DNA of 64,000 nucleotides from positions 2,418,001 to 2,482,000 of the forward strand of contig NZ_CP096019.1 in the NCBI RefSeq assembly GCF_023115355.1, written 5' to 3'. Every line of letters begins with the position of its first letter. Position 1 is the stretch's first letter. Below, piece after piece: positions 63,088-64,000 of the stretch. The notes under the pieces were generated by a model. The model was not told where the DNA came from. It did not search any database and saw nothing but the letters and a program-made list of their open reading frames with translations. A program made the translations under genes and the position numbers. The DNA comes from Halocatena salina (GTDB taxonomy: Archaea; Halobacteriota; Halobacteria; Halobacteriales; Haloarculaceae).

Positions 63088-64000
63088 CGACGGAGACGCC
63101 CCCATCCACGGCCGCGATCGAGGACGAAGCCGTGTTGCTGATCGGTCACGGATCGCGACGGGAGAGATCGAACGAACAGGTTCGAACCCTTGCTGCCGAG
63201 TTGGAACGGCGACTCGGGATTCCGGTCGATGCGGGGTTTCTCGAACTCGCGGAACCGTCGATCTCCGAGGCGATCGCGGGACTGGCTCCTGCGGTGTCGA
63301 CGATCACGGTGGTACAGCTCTCTCTGTTCGCAGCGAGCCACGTCAAAGCTGACGTGCCGTTGGCGATCGAACAGGCTCGCGCCAAGCATTCCGACATGAC
63401 CATCCACACCGGCAGCCATCTCGGCATCCATCCAGCAATCGTCGATCTGCTCGAAGAGCGGGCCAGCGCCGTCGAGCGTCGGCTCGGCGTCGAGCGCGAC
63501 ACCGATGCCGTCACCGTCGTGCTCTGTGCTCGGGGATCCAGCGATCCGGATGCCAACGGCGACGCTCAAAAGCTGGCGCGCCTCCTGTATGAGGGGCGCG
63601 CGTTCGATCGGGTCGAGACCTGTTTCGTTGGCGTGACCGAACCAGAGCTCACCGATGCGCTTCATGCGACAGTGAAACACCGTCCTGACGCCGTCGTCGT
63701 ACTCCCGTACATGCTCGGTGACGGCGTGCTCACGCAACGTGTTCGAGATCGAACCGCCGACTTCGACGAGGAGTATCCGTACGTCACCGTCGGCGCGGGT
63801 GGCCCGTTGGGTACTGATTCTCGCCTGTTGGACGTGCTCGGCGATCGGTGGCAGGAGGCGCGCACCGACAGCGTCCAGATGTCCTGTGATACGTGTAAGT
63901 ATAAGGTCGAACTCGATGGCTACACCGAAGACGTTGGTGGTGCAAGAGCGATGCTCCGGGCGCTCACCCACCAGGCCGAACACGCTGACCGCGACGACAT
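63084..64000 (+). CDS. cbiX: Sirohydrochlorin cobaltochelatase CbiX (3' end outside window)
   Basis: The frame is open to the window edge, 305 codons so far. AVLLIGHGSRRERSNEQV gives the chelatase His; LLxHGS-type start and the second half (VVLCARGSSDPDANGD) show the fused two-domain CbiX form. Near the end, CDTCKYKVELDGY carries a CxxC pair that may bind a cluster or metal, as in haloarchaeal CbiX. It inserts cobalt into sirohydrochlorin, the entry to anaerobic B12 synthesis. It starts at 63084 overlapping the previous stop. Confidence 0.93.
   Translation, partial: MTTETPPSTAAIEDEAVLLIGHGSRRERSNEQVRTLAAELERRLGIPVDAGFLELAEPSISEAIAGLAPAVSTITVVQLSLFAASHVKADVPLAIEQARAKHSDMTIHTGSHLGIHPAIVDLLEERASAVERRLGVERDTDAVTVVLCARGSSDPDANGDAQKLARLLYEGRAFDRVETCFVGVTEPELTDALHATVKHRPDAVVVLPYMLGDGVLTQRVRDRTADFDEEYPYVTVGAGGPLGTDSRLLDVLGDRWQEARTDSVQMSCDTCKYKVELDGYTEDVGGARAMLRALTHQAEHADRDD

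Noticed and set aside
62916-63983. Minus-strand frame of 355 codons at the window end
   Set aside because: Antisense of cbiX and the LAGLIDADG-like gene.

Overview
The window is a stretch of chromosome from an extremely halophilic archaeon (class Halobacteria). The proteins are acidic, and many are families found only in haloarchaea. Promoters look archaeal (TATA-like boxes about 25-30 nt before leaderless starts), lipoproteins carry haloarchaeal lipoboxes, and many operon genes share ATGA stop/start overlaps. Translation and metabolism genes are archaeal in type: GatD, a separate GMP synthase ATP-pyrophosphatase subunit, a cobaltochelatase of the CbiX type, and an F420-type luciferase-family oxidoreductase. 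I see no rRNA, tRNA, CRISPR array, insertion sequence or prophage.

Layout. 1-3440: end of a CDP-alcohol phosphatidyltransferase, then a tightly coupled set (zinc-type dehydrogenase, pterin-synthase homologue with Glu in place of the catalytic Cys, methyltransferase, membrane hydrolase). 3482-6478: small membrane protein, YbjJ-like MFS transporter, TrmB-family regulator. 6606-9691: a compact module of a DUF7504-like protein, a CHAT (caspase-like) protein with an intact His/Cys dyad, and a convergent 43-residue membrane peptide. 9956-15703: TAXI-type TRAP transporter (binding protein, DUF1850, fused permease) plus an arylsulfotransferase-like protein. 15830-18723: an acidic coiled protein, a second DUF7504-like gene, a 47-residue DUF7331-like protein and dpsA, with shared iron-regulator-like motifs. 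18822-22963: a biotin operon bioB-bioU-bioF-bioD behind a BirA-type operator; a BioU-like enzyme replaces BioA. 23038-25337: a decayed gene and small membrane proteins.

25344-33645 is a branched-chain amino-acid locus on the minus strand (leuA, ilvB, ilvN, ilvC, small ORF, leuC, leuD, leuB). leuA carries an apparent frameshift near its 5' end, and ilvB has a long leader with a perfect hairpin. 33902-36498 holds an aldo/keto reductase, an SPW-repeat protein and an MBL-fold hydrolase. 36897-39780 holds pyrG, guaA and a small Rossmann-like protein. 39872-45067 includes a PspA-like protein and thrS. 45264-47326 is a DgcA/DgcN-like pair for D-glutamate turnover. 47387-50735 contains a DUF1405 membrane protein, a secreted protein with an N-glycosylation-sequon repeat stalk, and an ArsR-type regulator. 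51168-56135 has gatD, a GNAT protein, a thioesterase, an F420-type oxidoreductase and an amino-acid permease.

57133-64000 is the start of an anaerobic-type cobalamin operon (cbiT-cbiL-cbiF-cbiG-cbiH-cbiH-ferredoxin-LAGLIDADG-like protein-cbiX), divergent from a winged-helix regulator and running off the window. The strongest candidates for something little described are the CHAT/DUF7504/small-peptide module, the LAGLIDADG-like protein inside the cobalamin operon, the altered pterin-synthase cluster, the leuA frameshift, and the set of operator-like palindromes upstream of bioB, dpsA, leuA, ilvB and cbiT.
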